A stretch of 64,000 bases of DNA from Cranoglanis bouderius (lineage: Eukaryota > Chordata > Actinopteri > Siluriformes > Cranoglanididae): assembly GCA_023630585.1 (NCBI GenBank), contig CM042539.1, positions 25,127,755 through 25,191,754 on the forward strand, written 5' to 3'. Positions within the stretch are counted from its first letter, which is position 1. Each line of letters begins with the position of its first letter. The notes beneath the pieces were generated by a model. The model was not told the DNA's origin and did not search any database. It saw nothing but the letters and a program-made list of their open reading frames with translations. Both the position numbers and the translations under genes were made by a program. Shown here piece after piece: positions 45,362 to 56,037 of the stretch.

Positions 45362-47010
45362 ATATGGGTCGTTCCATGTATGTGGTACCTTTTGGACTTA
45401 AAGCCTTTATGATGCAAGTGCTTAGCCTGAAAATATATTATGTATAAAATATATATCACTGATGTAAGCAAAACATATGCTGTGTAAGCAAGCACAGGCC
45501 TCACTGGTTTGAACATAAGAGGGTGAAAATACCTTTGGTATCAGCAAACACATTAATTGTGGTAGAATAATAGTTGACCCTGAATGCTTGGGAATGCTGC
45601 ACTACCAGGGAGACATAGTCACCACCAATTTGGCACCTCTATCCAAGTCACTTGTGCTTGTAGATATGGCCCCTTGGAATGAATTGCCAACTGAGGACTG
45701 CAACTAAGCAGTCCAGGAAACACTCCTGAAGTAAACAGGCCTTGTTTTCCTTTAGGTGGAAACGGTCCTACGAATGATGTGCACCTCATTAGCTGGATCC
45801 AGTGCATCACTCTTCCCAAATTATTCTCAAAATACCTTTTTGTAAAAGGTATGCATTGGCCATTGCAGCACACTACAGCATCACTGATGGCATATATCTG
45901 GGGGATCTTAAACTTATTACACCCTTTCTGGAAGGGTGAGGCACTTCCATCCACCATGATTCCAAATGTCCGGCACAGAATCAATGCTAGATTCCCTTAA
46001 GGGCCCTGCTTATTAGCCTACATATGATGCTGAACTGAAATTGGTGCCTTTTTGCTAGTTATCGCTATCTGACAAAAGAGACTCACATTGCATGAGTTGG
46101 TGGACAGATAACTATAAAGTGACCTTGTAGATGAACCTGGGATTTCTGCTCAAGGTTATAGCACCCAATTTTGTAAATCAGTCAAGTGACCATGTAGTGT
46201 TCCATGAAGGCAGCTTGCAGAGCATTACTTGTTGTGCCTAATACACACCCTATGGTACTACTGAGAATGGATGGTGGCCATCCAATCATATATTCTGCTA
46301 CAGAGAAATGATACAGGCCTATAGAGAACTCTACAAGGATTGTCTCCTCCTCGTGGGCATTACTGAGCAGGAGTCTCCTATCTTATCCACAAAGGACTGG
46401 TGTGTCTGTAGGTTTTTATTCCAAGCAAACAGGGGCCATACCTGATTCCACTTGTTTAATCAGTTATTCTTGGTCTTCAATCAACTATCAAGGGTGCCGC
46501 CTGTTTGGCTGAAATGAAAGCCTGCAGCCACATCGGCCCTGTGCGGATAAAATTGAAGACCCTAACTTAGAGGCATGCTGAGAAGAAGAAGCCTACAGTA
46601 CTGCTAGCTGTGTATCACAATGGACCATCTCCAGGTTCTGGCAGTCACCTTTCCAGGTAGTCCTAAGATATTTCCAGTTCCTTATAATGTTATCCAGGTG
46701 ATTCTCAGTATGCCTGGTGGTTAGGAGGGGTGAAATTACATGCTAGTTAAATATGAAACTGTGGTTCTACTGTGGTTCAAGATAACCACCTTGTCATTCA
46801 GAGCGAGATGGTTTCAGGGAACGATGGCTGTATGACAGTAGTATTTATTGCAAACACCACATCATATGTTAATTTCTGACTTTGTTCAAAGGTTGGAAAG
46901 TATTCAGATGATCTTCCTGCCTTGGTGGTTTCACAGAACCACAGTTACATACGTATGTAACGTCTACAGTTATCAGAAAAGGAAAGTACCACATACAAGG
47001 AATGACTCAT
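45362..47010. mobile_element. Possible DNA element with imperfect inverted ends
   Basis: GGGTCGTTCCATGTATGTGG (near 45366) and CCACATACAAGGAATGACTC (near 46991) are imperfect inverted copies bounding 1.6 kb. An open stretch on the minus strand at 45619-45984 has no recognised similarity. The MITE at 46385-46557 lies inside. The class is unknown. Confidence 0.35.
46385..46557. mobile_element. MITE with inverted ends
   Basis: Left end TTATCCACAAAGGACTGGTG then TGTAGGTTTTTATTCCAA; right end AATGAAAGCCTGCAGCCACA then CGGCCCTGTGCGGATAAA, in inverted relation. Non-coding, about 170 bp. Confidence 0.6.
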
Positions 47011-48411
47011 AGCATTAATTGCTAATTAACTGCTACTTATGAACTTATGCACTCTAGACTTAACATAGTATAATATAAAATGTATATTAGTGTATTCTCT
47101 TTCTGCGTTTCCTGTTTTAGTTAAGCATAATTATTTTAGCAGAACAGTAGTAAAATAGTGTTATCTAGTGCATCAGCTTCAGAAAACCGAAACTGTTTAT
47201 CATCACAGAATCAGTTGCTCTTAATCAAACTATGTCACACTGCTGCCTTCACCTGCAACATGAGCAGCTCAAACATTAACTCATTAACTTCCTTGATGTC
47301 TCTATGGTTTGATATGAATAACCACAATACAAATAAAGTGCTTCATTGCTGACGTGCAAACATCCACAACCAGTGGTTGCCACACCCATTTTCATTTCCT
47401 GTATTAATAATTATAATTTGTTTTTAAATAATTGAGTTCTCTGTCATTTTAAAATAGATTTAATAAAATAGTACATAATTAAACTCAGAACTGCTAAATG
47501 AGGCATTAAGTATTAAAAGTGGAAATATCATTAATGATTCATCTATAACAGGGCTTCTCAGACGTTTCCACCAACAGAACACATTAGGTCCAAGTTGATA
47601 TTATTTAAAGGCTGGCTTTTGAGTTATTGAGGTTTTTGATTAAACACAATGAATTGAAACGATCAGTCAAACTTCAGTCAGTTTTGATTTCCACCACTGT
47701 AACAAAATGTTTAAGAATTACAGGCACCCTGGCTATGTCTCACAGATCCTTGGGGTTCTCTGGACCCCTCTTAACCGCTGATCAATAATATCTCAGAAAA
47801 AAAGAAGTAAGAGTAGAGTAGAGTAAGTAAGGGAGACAGAAGTAAGAGAAAACATGGCAGGTTGCCATACTGCCAGCATAAATTATGGATATAGCAGTAT
47901 TCAGGTTCTTTGAATATTCTTTACAGTTTAACATGAAGGAACTAAAACTACAGTACAACACTGAACGGTTTATCTTGCTTCTATGTCTAGATACAGTTCT
48001 AGGCAGTGTCACTTTAAAAACTTACCCAATGACAGTAATGTGCTCCGGTGTTATGATAACCAAAAGAAGTCTTCTTGCTTTTTAATGAAATTAAAAGTAA
48101 TCCATATGTTATGAACTTATGAATTTCAGCATATAGGTCCAACTGCACTTGAGTACTAGCCTTGGAAAGAACAAGACTTCAGAAACTTCAGGAAGTCCAT
48201 GCAAATTTGATTGTGTTGATGTCAGTTAGGAAACGCGACACCCCCTGACTGAAAATGATTATTAATTGTATGTAGCTGAGAGCTGTGAGTGCTCAATCTG
48301 GTGGCTAGGCTTCAATAAAACTCATTGCTAATGGAAAAGTTTATCTAATGTGTATTTATCTTATTTATTTATTTATTTATTTATTTGTTTGTATGTATGT
48401 GTGTGTGTATG

Positions 48412-48449
<38 letters not shown>

Positions 48450-49671
48450 ATTTTCTTAGTTTTGAGAGTTTCTTTAAGTTTACTGGCAGCATTGCCTTTT
48501 CTGCAGAAGCCTCATGTATCCATATAGTTCACTAACACAACAGAACAGCATATGAGTACAAACCATACTGATAAGATACCACACAGTATTTATTTTCTAC
48601 AAGTTGCTTTAATGTGGAGAGCTGAAACTGAGGATTTTCACTTTAGTGTAAGGACAACCAAGATATCAGTTAAGATATTTTACATGGAGATAGGATGTTT
48701 CATTTTGCTTTGGTCATATTTAGCTGCATCGTTTGTAGACTTTTACTCAGCCCCTTTTTGTATAATATATTATTGTCATTCCATGTTCCTGGCAGTGCGA
48801 TTGCACAATACATTTAAAAAAAATAAATAAATAAAATTTTTGAAGAGAAGAGTTTCAATAAACCAATAAAAAGTTCATACTTGGTCAAACCATTTCCAAG
48901 CAGCCATTTTAAAACCCATTTCTGACTTTTATGCCGCCATTGTGTCAGACAATTTCTCTCACAAAAGCATTTTTTTAAAAAATCTCTTCATCAGTTTCCA
49001 CAGAATGCTGGCCACAAGTGAGGATGTCGCTTAGGGCCTCACAAAGGCACAGACACAGCCCTGAATATGACATTTAGATCATTTGATTGTGGAGGCTGTG
49101 AAAGGTATTTTCATCTTGTTGTTGATGAAGGTTGAGAGTTATAAAATATGGAAACATGACAAGGGAGTGGTATTTGCACCACAGAGTTCAACTTGCCCTG
49201 CAAAATAACCTTATACTTCTTGGCCCTTGCATGACTTTAGATAGCAAACTCTGGATTTATTGACTCCAATAAAGGATTTATGCGGTTAGAAACAAACATT
49301 GTGGGTTGAAGGGCTGAAGACATCCTCTGGCTTCCTCCCAACGTAAATAAAATGGAATGAACTCATCAGTCGATAAGGTCTGAATGGCAGAGTGATATAA
49401 ATTGCAACTTTGTGAGCCTCACGATCCTAGGAGCACATCTTCCGCCTAAGATATGCTAAACTTGGCACAATTTTTGTGCTTGTAGCTTTCTCACACCAAA
49501 TTTGGCAACATCTTTTTGGCCTCAATGGAACTTTTGGCCTCAAACAAATTTTGTTACCAAACAAAGTAAAGACACCTATTCATGTGGATTCTGCTATTCT
49601 GTCTACCAACTGTGAAGGTATTGCAAGACCCCCTAATTTGGTTCTAAGAGGTTTGAAGAAGATCAAACTCC
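47011..49671. other. Intergenic between the two receptors
   Basis: AT-rich sequence with a (TTTA)n/(TATG)n/(TA)n cluster at about 48355-48450. No conserved coding signal or recognised transposon. Confidence 0.4.
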
Positions 49672-50643
49672 CTATGGACATTGCAATTCACTAGCATTGT
49701 TATCTTGTATATTTTCAATCTGGTTGCCTTGTCTCACTCGATTCTGTTTAGCGCAGACATTTTCTATCCCATCGCCAGTGTAAGCAGTCTTAGTCCTGGG
49801 TCTTAGGAGACCCTTCAGATTTCCTTGAAAGGCAGCTGAGGAGAAATAAAAAGTGATTGGGTCGAAGACTGTGTTGACGGTGGTGAGAAGCAAAGCATCG
49901 GATCTCCAGCTCACATTTTCCCCGATGATGTAGCCCAGGATGTGTGTGGTGTTGTAGGGTAGGAAGCAGACCACAAAGACCAGCAGTGTACCCATGGCCA
50001 TGCCAACAGCCCTCCGTCGCTTCCCCTCATTGAGGCTGGCTGTGCGTTTGAGAATGAGGATGAATTTTGTGTAGCAGAAGGTGCAAACAATGAGTGGGAG
50101 GAAGTAGAGAACGAGGCATAGCTCCAGGCGCATGGGCAATACTAAATCCAGCTGGGACTGAGTAAAGTTCTTGTAGCAGTCATAGCCCTGGTTATCCTCC
50201 CCAGTCAGGTGATCCACAATGTATACAAAGCAGAGGTGGGTTGTCGTAGTGATCCAGATAAAGATGCTGCAGATGACTCCATATAAAGGCTTCTGGTGTA
50301 TCTTATACTTGACTGGGAATGCCACACACAGGTAGCGGTCAACACTAACAGCCATTAGCAGCAGTGAGCTGGTATAGATGGTGGAGAAGAATATAAATGT
50401 GGTGAGGGGACACAGGTAACTAGGGAGGAGCCAGCGCATTTCAGATGCTGCCTCGTACATCTTGAAAGGCAGGAAGAGCAGGAAAAGAAGGTCCGATATA
50501 GTCAGATTGAGCAGGAGGAAGTCAGTGGGTGTGGGTTTGTCACGGAGCTTCTTGATGAAGGCGTACAGGGCAAGTGTGTTTGCCGGCAGGCCAGTCAAGA
50601 AGGTAAGGATGTAGACCGACAGGATCACCACCCCTGACACCAT
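49672..50643 (-). CDS. ffar2-like: Free fatty acid receptor 2/3-like GPCR (copy 2)
   Basis: A tandem paralogue of the receptor at 44202, 323 aa in one coding exon, same strand, 4.5 kb upstream. Starts MVSGVVILSVYILTFLTGLP; the ATG lies just after candidate acceptors (TTGTTTAG and TTTGTCAG). Helix 3 ends SVDRYLCVAFPVKYK, helix 7 has DPITFYF. Carboxylate-binding positions are kept: R in LPMRLELCLV, H in NTTHILGYI, R in SWRSDAL. ECL2 has CYKNFTQSQLDLVLP, close to human FFAR2 (CYENFT...LDVVLP). The C-tail is longer and different from copy 1. Both copies look intact. They probably signal through Gi/Gq on acetate or propionate; ligand preference cannot be read here. Confidence 0.93.
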   Translation of the reverse strand: MVSGVVILSVYILTFLTGLPANTLALYAFIKKLRDKPTPTDFLLLNLTISDLLFLLFLPFKMYEAASEMRWLLPSYLCPLTTFIFFSTIYTSSLLLMAVSVDRYLCVAFPVKYKIHQKPLYGVICSIFIWITTTTHLCFVYIVDHLTGEDNQGYDCYKNFTQSQLDLVLPMRLELCLVLYFLPLIVCTFCYTKFILILKRTASLNEGKRRRAVGMAMGTLLVFVVCFLPYNTTHILGYIIGENVSWRSDALLLTTVNTVFDPITFYFSSAAFQGNLKGLLRPRTKTAYTGDGIENVCAKQNRVRQGNQIENIQDNNASELQCP

Positions 50644-50806
50644 AGCTCTGACAAATATCTAAACAAAGGAGAATCATTCTTGTTAATAATCAGGTGTTAT
50701 GGATTACTCAAGCCTGGATCTATTTTTGAAAGCACAACTGAGACAGATAACAGAGGGTGAGTTTAAATAAGTATTCTTAAGTTCTCAGTATAAATACGCC
50801 TGTTCC

Positions 50807-52051
50807 CAGGGTTGGGAGGGTTACTTTAAAAATGCAATCTGTTACAGTTACAAATTACTTCATATGAAATGTAATCAGTAACGTAATCCAAGTATCACAA
50901 TATGAAAGCAATGTAATCTGATTGTTTTTGGATTACTTCAAGGTCACATATGCAAATAAAGTCAAGAGAATAGCAATATGATCTGAAATACTTTTATTTA
51001 GAGCTTATTTTAGAGCTTTAAACATGTTCAATATTTGGATTTGTTTTAATTAAATAAAATTAAAAAAAGATCACTGTCCTTGATGCAGGGTAACATTTCA
51101 TCGCAAAAGCATTTCAGAGAACAATTTGTGTTCATTTCTACCACTTTGCGCATGCACCAGGAGGTGGCTCACGTGAGTCACGCCTGGCAAGAGAGAACCA
51201 GAACTATAATCAATCGCGTTCAAAACAGTGTTACTATGAATGCGAACTTTAATACACAGAAAAAGACACACTGTTAGCATCGCATAAATATATATAAATA
51301 AAATTGGTTTCACTCTGCCCACGTTTTACATTTTTTCCATTTTGTCCATGGAATAAAATAAAATATTAGATGCCATGAGTGTACCTTCTGCCATCATTTA
51401 CACATTTGAATGGCCATGTAATTTGAAGCAATATGACAACATGAGATTAAAAATGACCTTATATGGTCATGGGCATTGTTTCGACTCAGGACAGCTGTCA
51501 TTAGCTGCTACTGTCAAGCAACTGTTTGATGCTGTACACAACAGAGCTTCACTTTTGTGCATTCGCTGGGAGTAGGCTAATGGTTGAGAGGCAGGAATTT
51601 GGCCAATAGTTGCTGCAAGCCTTTTATAATCGACCAATTGGTGTGTGAGATGGTGGGAATTACAGAGAGAGAGGGGTTAAAGCAATGCAAATATGTGCAC
51701 ACATGATGCAGCATTAGACCATAAGCACATCATAATGAAACAAAACCCGAATCCCGGACATTTTCTCAAATTTAGAAATCCCGGCCGGATGCTTTTTTAA
51801 GGTCCGAACAAGAGGACCTGTCCAGGAAAAAGAGCGCGTATGGTCACCCTACAAAAGACCAATTTCTTTGGTTTTAAATAAAAAACAATTGTAATCCTGA
51901 TAGTATTCCTTTTATTTATTTATTTATTTATTTTAACAAAATGTACCTGTAATCTGATTACTTTGTTTTTTGACGTAACTGTAACGGATTACAGTTACCA
52001 GTTTTTTGTATCCTGATTACGTAGCCTGTATTCCATTACTCCCCAAGCCTG
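50807..52051. mobile_element. hAT-type non-autonomous element
   Basis: Left end CAGGGTTGGGAGGGTTACTT and right end ATTACTCCCCAAGCCTG are inverted. The flanks carry an 8-bp direct repeat with one mismatch (CCTGTTCC 50799-50806, CCTGCTCC 52052-52059). Subterminal motifs such as GTAATCTGATTACTTTG are repeated and inverted. No transposase frame. It lies 160 bp upstream of receptor copy 2. Confidence 0.8.
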
Positions 52052-52184
52052 CCTGCTCCTGAAAGGTCTCAGAGTTTGTGAGAGAACATACCTAATCAAA
52101 CAGCATCCTGAAGACCAAAGAGCTATCAAAACAATTCCGGGACAAAGTTCAGGGATAACTTAGAGTTTTGTTATAAAAAAAATT

Positions 52185-52800
52185 TAAAATCCCAACCTTT
52201 GAACATCCCATTGAGCAGTATTAAATCCATTATTTGAAAAAGAAAAGAATATGGCACAACAGCGACTCGGCTTGGAGGTGACCGTCCAACAAAAGGTCAG
52301 TGATACTAAAGAGGACATTAGTAAGAGAAGCAATCAAGAGGCCAAGGGTAACATTGAAAGTGCTGGAGAGATCAGATAGAAGAAGCTGTTCACTGGACAA
52401 CCTTAGCTTGGACACTCTACAAAGCTGGGCTTTTTGGAAGAGTGGTGAGCTACATGAATTCCTGATTAGAATTCACCAAAAATGCATGTTGGAGACTCGT
52501 GTGCAAAAGGCTCTCAGTTCTGCTGAGACCAAAATTGTACTTTTTGGGCTTGGCATAGAGCATTATGTTTGGCTGAATCCCAATGCTGCTAATCACCCTA
52601 AGAACACCATCATCACAGTGAAACATGGTGGTGGTAGCATCACGTTTACCCTTGGCCTCTTGGTTGCTTCTGTGACTGATCTACCATTCTTACCTTGTCA
52701 CTGACTTCTGGTAGGCAGAGTCAATGTTGTGTTATATTTTTGAATAATGGATTTAATGGTGCTCTATGGGATGTTCAAAGTTTGGGATATTTTTTTATAA
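52185..52800. mobile_element. Degraded Tc1-type element with long inverted arms
   Basis: The stretch at 52190-52245 (CCCAACCTTTGAACATCCCA...) is the inverse of 52741-52795 (...TGGGATGTTCAAAGTTTGGG). The interior has transposase-like residues on the plus strand: AIKRPRVTLKVLERS and NTIITVKHGGGSIT, the latter like the Tc1 catalytic core. A related right-end sequence may continue to about 53050. Confidence 0.55.
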
Positions 52801-53175
52801 CCAAGCCCTGACTGATACATTTCCAAAACTTTGTCTAGGATTGTTTATATTAGCTCTTTGGTCTTCAAGATCTCATTGTTTAGGTATGTTTTCTAACAAA
52901 CTCTGGGGCCTTCCAGGAACAGGCGTACTTATATTGCGATCACATGACACTTGAATTGTACACAGGTCAGCTCCATTCAACTAATTTAGGATTACTTTAG
53001 GGGTTTCACAGCACTGAGGTGAGTAATTATGTAATCAGAATTATGCAATGTTTTTTTTTATTTGTAAATATTTTTGCAAACTATATTGATCTTTCCTTCC
53101 ACCTCAATATTATGTGCTATTGTGTCTGTTTCAGTTCCAGGTTTTAACACAAAAGGTCAAGGGGGTGAAAACAAA

Positions 53176-53204
53176 CTTCTTCTTCTTCTCCTTCTTTTTC
53201 TTCT

Positions 53205-53239
<35 letters not shown>

Positions 53240-53246
53240 TTCTTCC
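53176..53246. repeat. (CTT)n microsatellite
   Basis: A pyrimidine trinucleotide tract. The Leu- or Phe-rich open frames over it are artefacts. Confidence 0.9.
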
Positions 53247-54304
53247 TTGGGCACTCAGATGTTTTGCTCTTTTTCAGATATAAATACTTCAATACCAGAT
53301 ATTTAGTGTTTTGTATTACTTTGGGGTACTTCTTGTTACTTATTACTTCTTGACTAGGAGAGAGGGATAATCATAAAAAGTAAAAAGAAGGAGAATCTAT
53401 TTTTTAAGCATGAGTCTATGTAAACAATGGATATTATGACAATTCTGAGAAATATTTTTGAACAACTATTGACAAATTTGTTCTGTCTGACCTGAGAGAA
53501 TAAATATTTTGTCAGTGTGATATTTACCAAAAACTTTTTTGAAACACAAACTTATGCATAAATTTAGTGTCATGTGATTAGACTGACATCACATGCCTCT
53601 CCCACAAGCAGAAAAACAAACCCAAGCAAAAAAAACAACAAAAAAAAAAAAACACAAGAATTTGTGGAGCAGTAGAGCAGGACTGAGAGGGAGATTTCAT
53701 TGTTTAATTCTAGAAAATAGGATGTGTTTATATTTAATGAGAAACTATGGCACATTAAAAGGTCTGTTTCTTGTCATTTCAGGATATCAGCTAATTAATT
53801 TCCGTGTTGACATCTCCAGATATTTTAATTATGGCGATAAGCTGAGTCGGAAGAATAATAATCAACTAGACAATATTAGTCAGCGGTGAACAGATTTGTT
53901 CATTCTAATCTTATTTGTAGATAAGGCAGAGAAGCCATACAAAAGAAAACAAAAACACAGTTTTTTGATGTGTCCAAAACTAAATCTATGCAACAGCTTT
54001 GTAGGAAGGTTAGTATAATTGGCATTTTAAAAAAAAATATTACTAACTTACTAACTAGCACATACAATTGATGAAAATAAATTAGTCAGTATTTTTGCTG
54101 AACCTTTCCAGTCATCAATAAACAATGCAAATGCAAATTATTATTGGAGCAGCCATGTTTGCATATGTTTTGTAAAGGAGCCAGTATAAATGACTAATGA
54201 TATGATGTCCAAAGTCCAGTAACAGACCACTGTTTTGTATTTGATATTATTAGGATTATTATATTTTTTGTAATACCACAAATAATATTGAAAAAAATAC
54301 TTAC
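53247..54304. other. Intergenic, presumed receptor copy 2 5' intron
   Basis: AT-rich, with no recognised gene or element. Confidence 0.35.
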
Positions 54305-54703
54305 GTTCAAGCCAGCAATATGAAATGATAAAGATGAATCTTCTTGTTTTCTGTCACCACCGTTGCTCCTAAATCAGTCCAAATTCCTCAAATAAATGCA
54401 TTGTAACCCAAATCCACTCACATTACTTCAGTAGAATTTCAGTATTTTATTAGTAAACTATTCCTCTTCATTCTTTCACGTCCTGGTATGCAACTTTGCT
54501 CCTTGGTCTGAACTGCTTCTTGGTAAGTCCTCTAAGGATATGGTGCAGTATTTCCTTCTGTCTAAGTAATGAACACAAATAAATGAGGCTTGTAAACCTT
54601 GGGTGACTTTTATGACCAGGCAGGGCCATCTGTTTTTATTCGGGTATGTGTAGAGCAGCAGCTCTTTATAATCCTCTCTGACCATGTGATGCCTGTTTAT
54701 ATA
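54305..54703 (-). promoter_or_regulatory. TATA box and candidate leader exon on the minus strand
   Basis: Read on the minus strand, TATATAAA (54696-54703) is followed about 390 nt later by a near-consensus donor (TTGAAC|GTAAGTATT, GT complementary to 54303-54304). This could be the promoter and first non-coding exon of receptor copy 2, whose coding exon has an acceptor just before its ATG; FFAR genes usually have such a leader exon. A short upstream frame (54476-54685) would then be a uORF. There is no direct proof of the link. Confidence 0.35.
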
Positions 54704-55213
54704 AGGAGCTACATATTAGATTAAACAAGGAAAGGGGGTTAATCTAAACCATTCCACCTGTGTGAGTTTACACCATTCTGAACACTCCTTACTCGTCTTT
54801 AATAACAAAAAGAACTAATTCATCAGCTGATATCCAAAGATCTTAAAATGTTTTTTTTTTTTTTTTAATTCAATTCAAATAACTCAAATAAGACATGGTT
54901 CAATACACTGTTGCTATTTTTTCCCATCTCCATATTCATTTTAAGACAAGAAAGCCATTCTTTATTTAAGCAATGCTTTATTTCAGGTTCTGTCTTGTAT
55001 ACAACAATAGACACTTAAAAGTACATACTCAAAAGTAAAAATTTAATTAATACAGAAAGCCCGCTTATGTATTATATATTAATAAATAAAGCCTGTGCTC
55101 GTCATATACATGTTTGCAGTTTGGACAGTGTGAAAGCAATTTTAAAATTGCCACTCACATCAGTGAAGGAAACGTTCTCAGTTAAATGCGTCGCCATCTT
55201 GATTCCTCATGAT

Positions 55214-55966
55214 TCAGAAACTTTTATCATAATTCTGGTAGATACAGGACTCTGCGTCCTATCAAACAGAGAAAGAACAAATCCAAATCAAATAACAACA
55301 ATCAGGAATTGTTATTATTTCACTATTTATCTAAAAGTAATATCATTTTAACCATTCCTCACCAATAAAAGACTTAATTGTCTGTTTTAGTGACCAAAAC
55401 TAATGTATAATGCATAAAGGGGTGGTACTGTACTAATGGAATCAAATAGAGGAAATTCACAAGTAGGCTTGTACATTATTGATTTTTTTCCCCTACTTGT
55501 GATTTACTATTTTTAAAAAATTGCTATAAACAATTTAATTGTCCAACCTAAACCATTAGCCAAAAAAAAAAAAGACAGGAAAAGTAGCATTTCCGCAATT
55601 TCATGTTTAATTAGATCACGGCTGTGCAGTCAGGAACTGCTTGCCGGCAGTGGCAATCACGAAAACTCAGCTGGGTGATGGATTTTTTGGTGATTCTGTA
55701 GTAATGCGCATAAACATAAACTTCAATATAATCCTTTCTCACTTAATCACTTAATCACAATTATCATCAGCATTAACATTATTTACAGTGCCCTCCACTA
55801 ATATTGGCACCCTTGGTAAATAAGAGCAAAGAAGGCTGTGAAAAATTCTGTTTATTGTTTAACCTTTTGATCTTTTGTTAAAAAAAATTCACAAAAATAC
55901 TCTGCTCTCATGGATATCAAACAATTGCCAATAGCAAACACAACACAGGTTTATCAACAAAAAAAT

Positions 55967-56037
<71 letters not shown>

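Noticed and set aside
45619..45984. 121-codon minus-strand frame as a gene
   Set aside because: No recognised domain or promoter, and it lies in a repeat-like block; kept only as a finding about that block.
53074..53353. Leu-rich or Phe-rich open frames resembling a membrane segment
   Set aside because: Caused by a (CTT)n tract.
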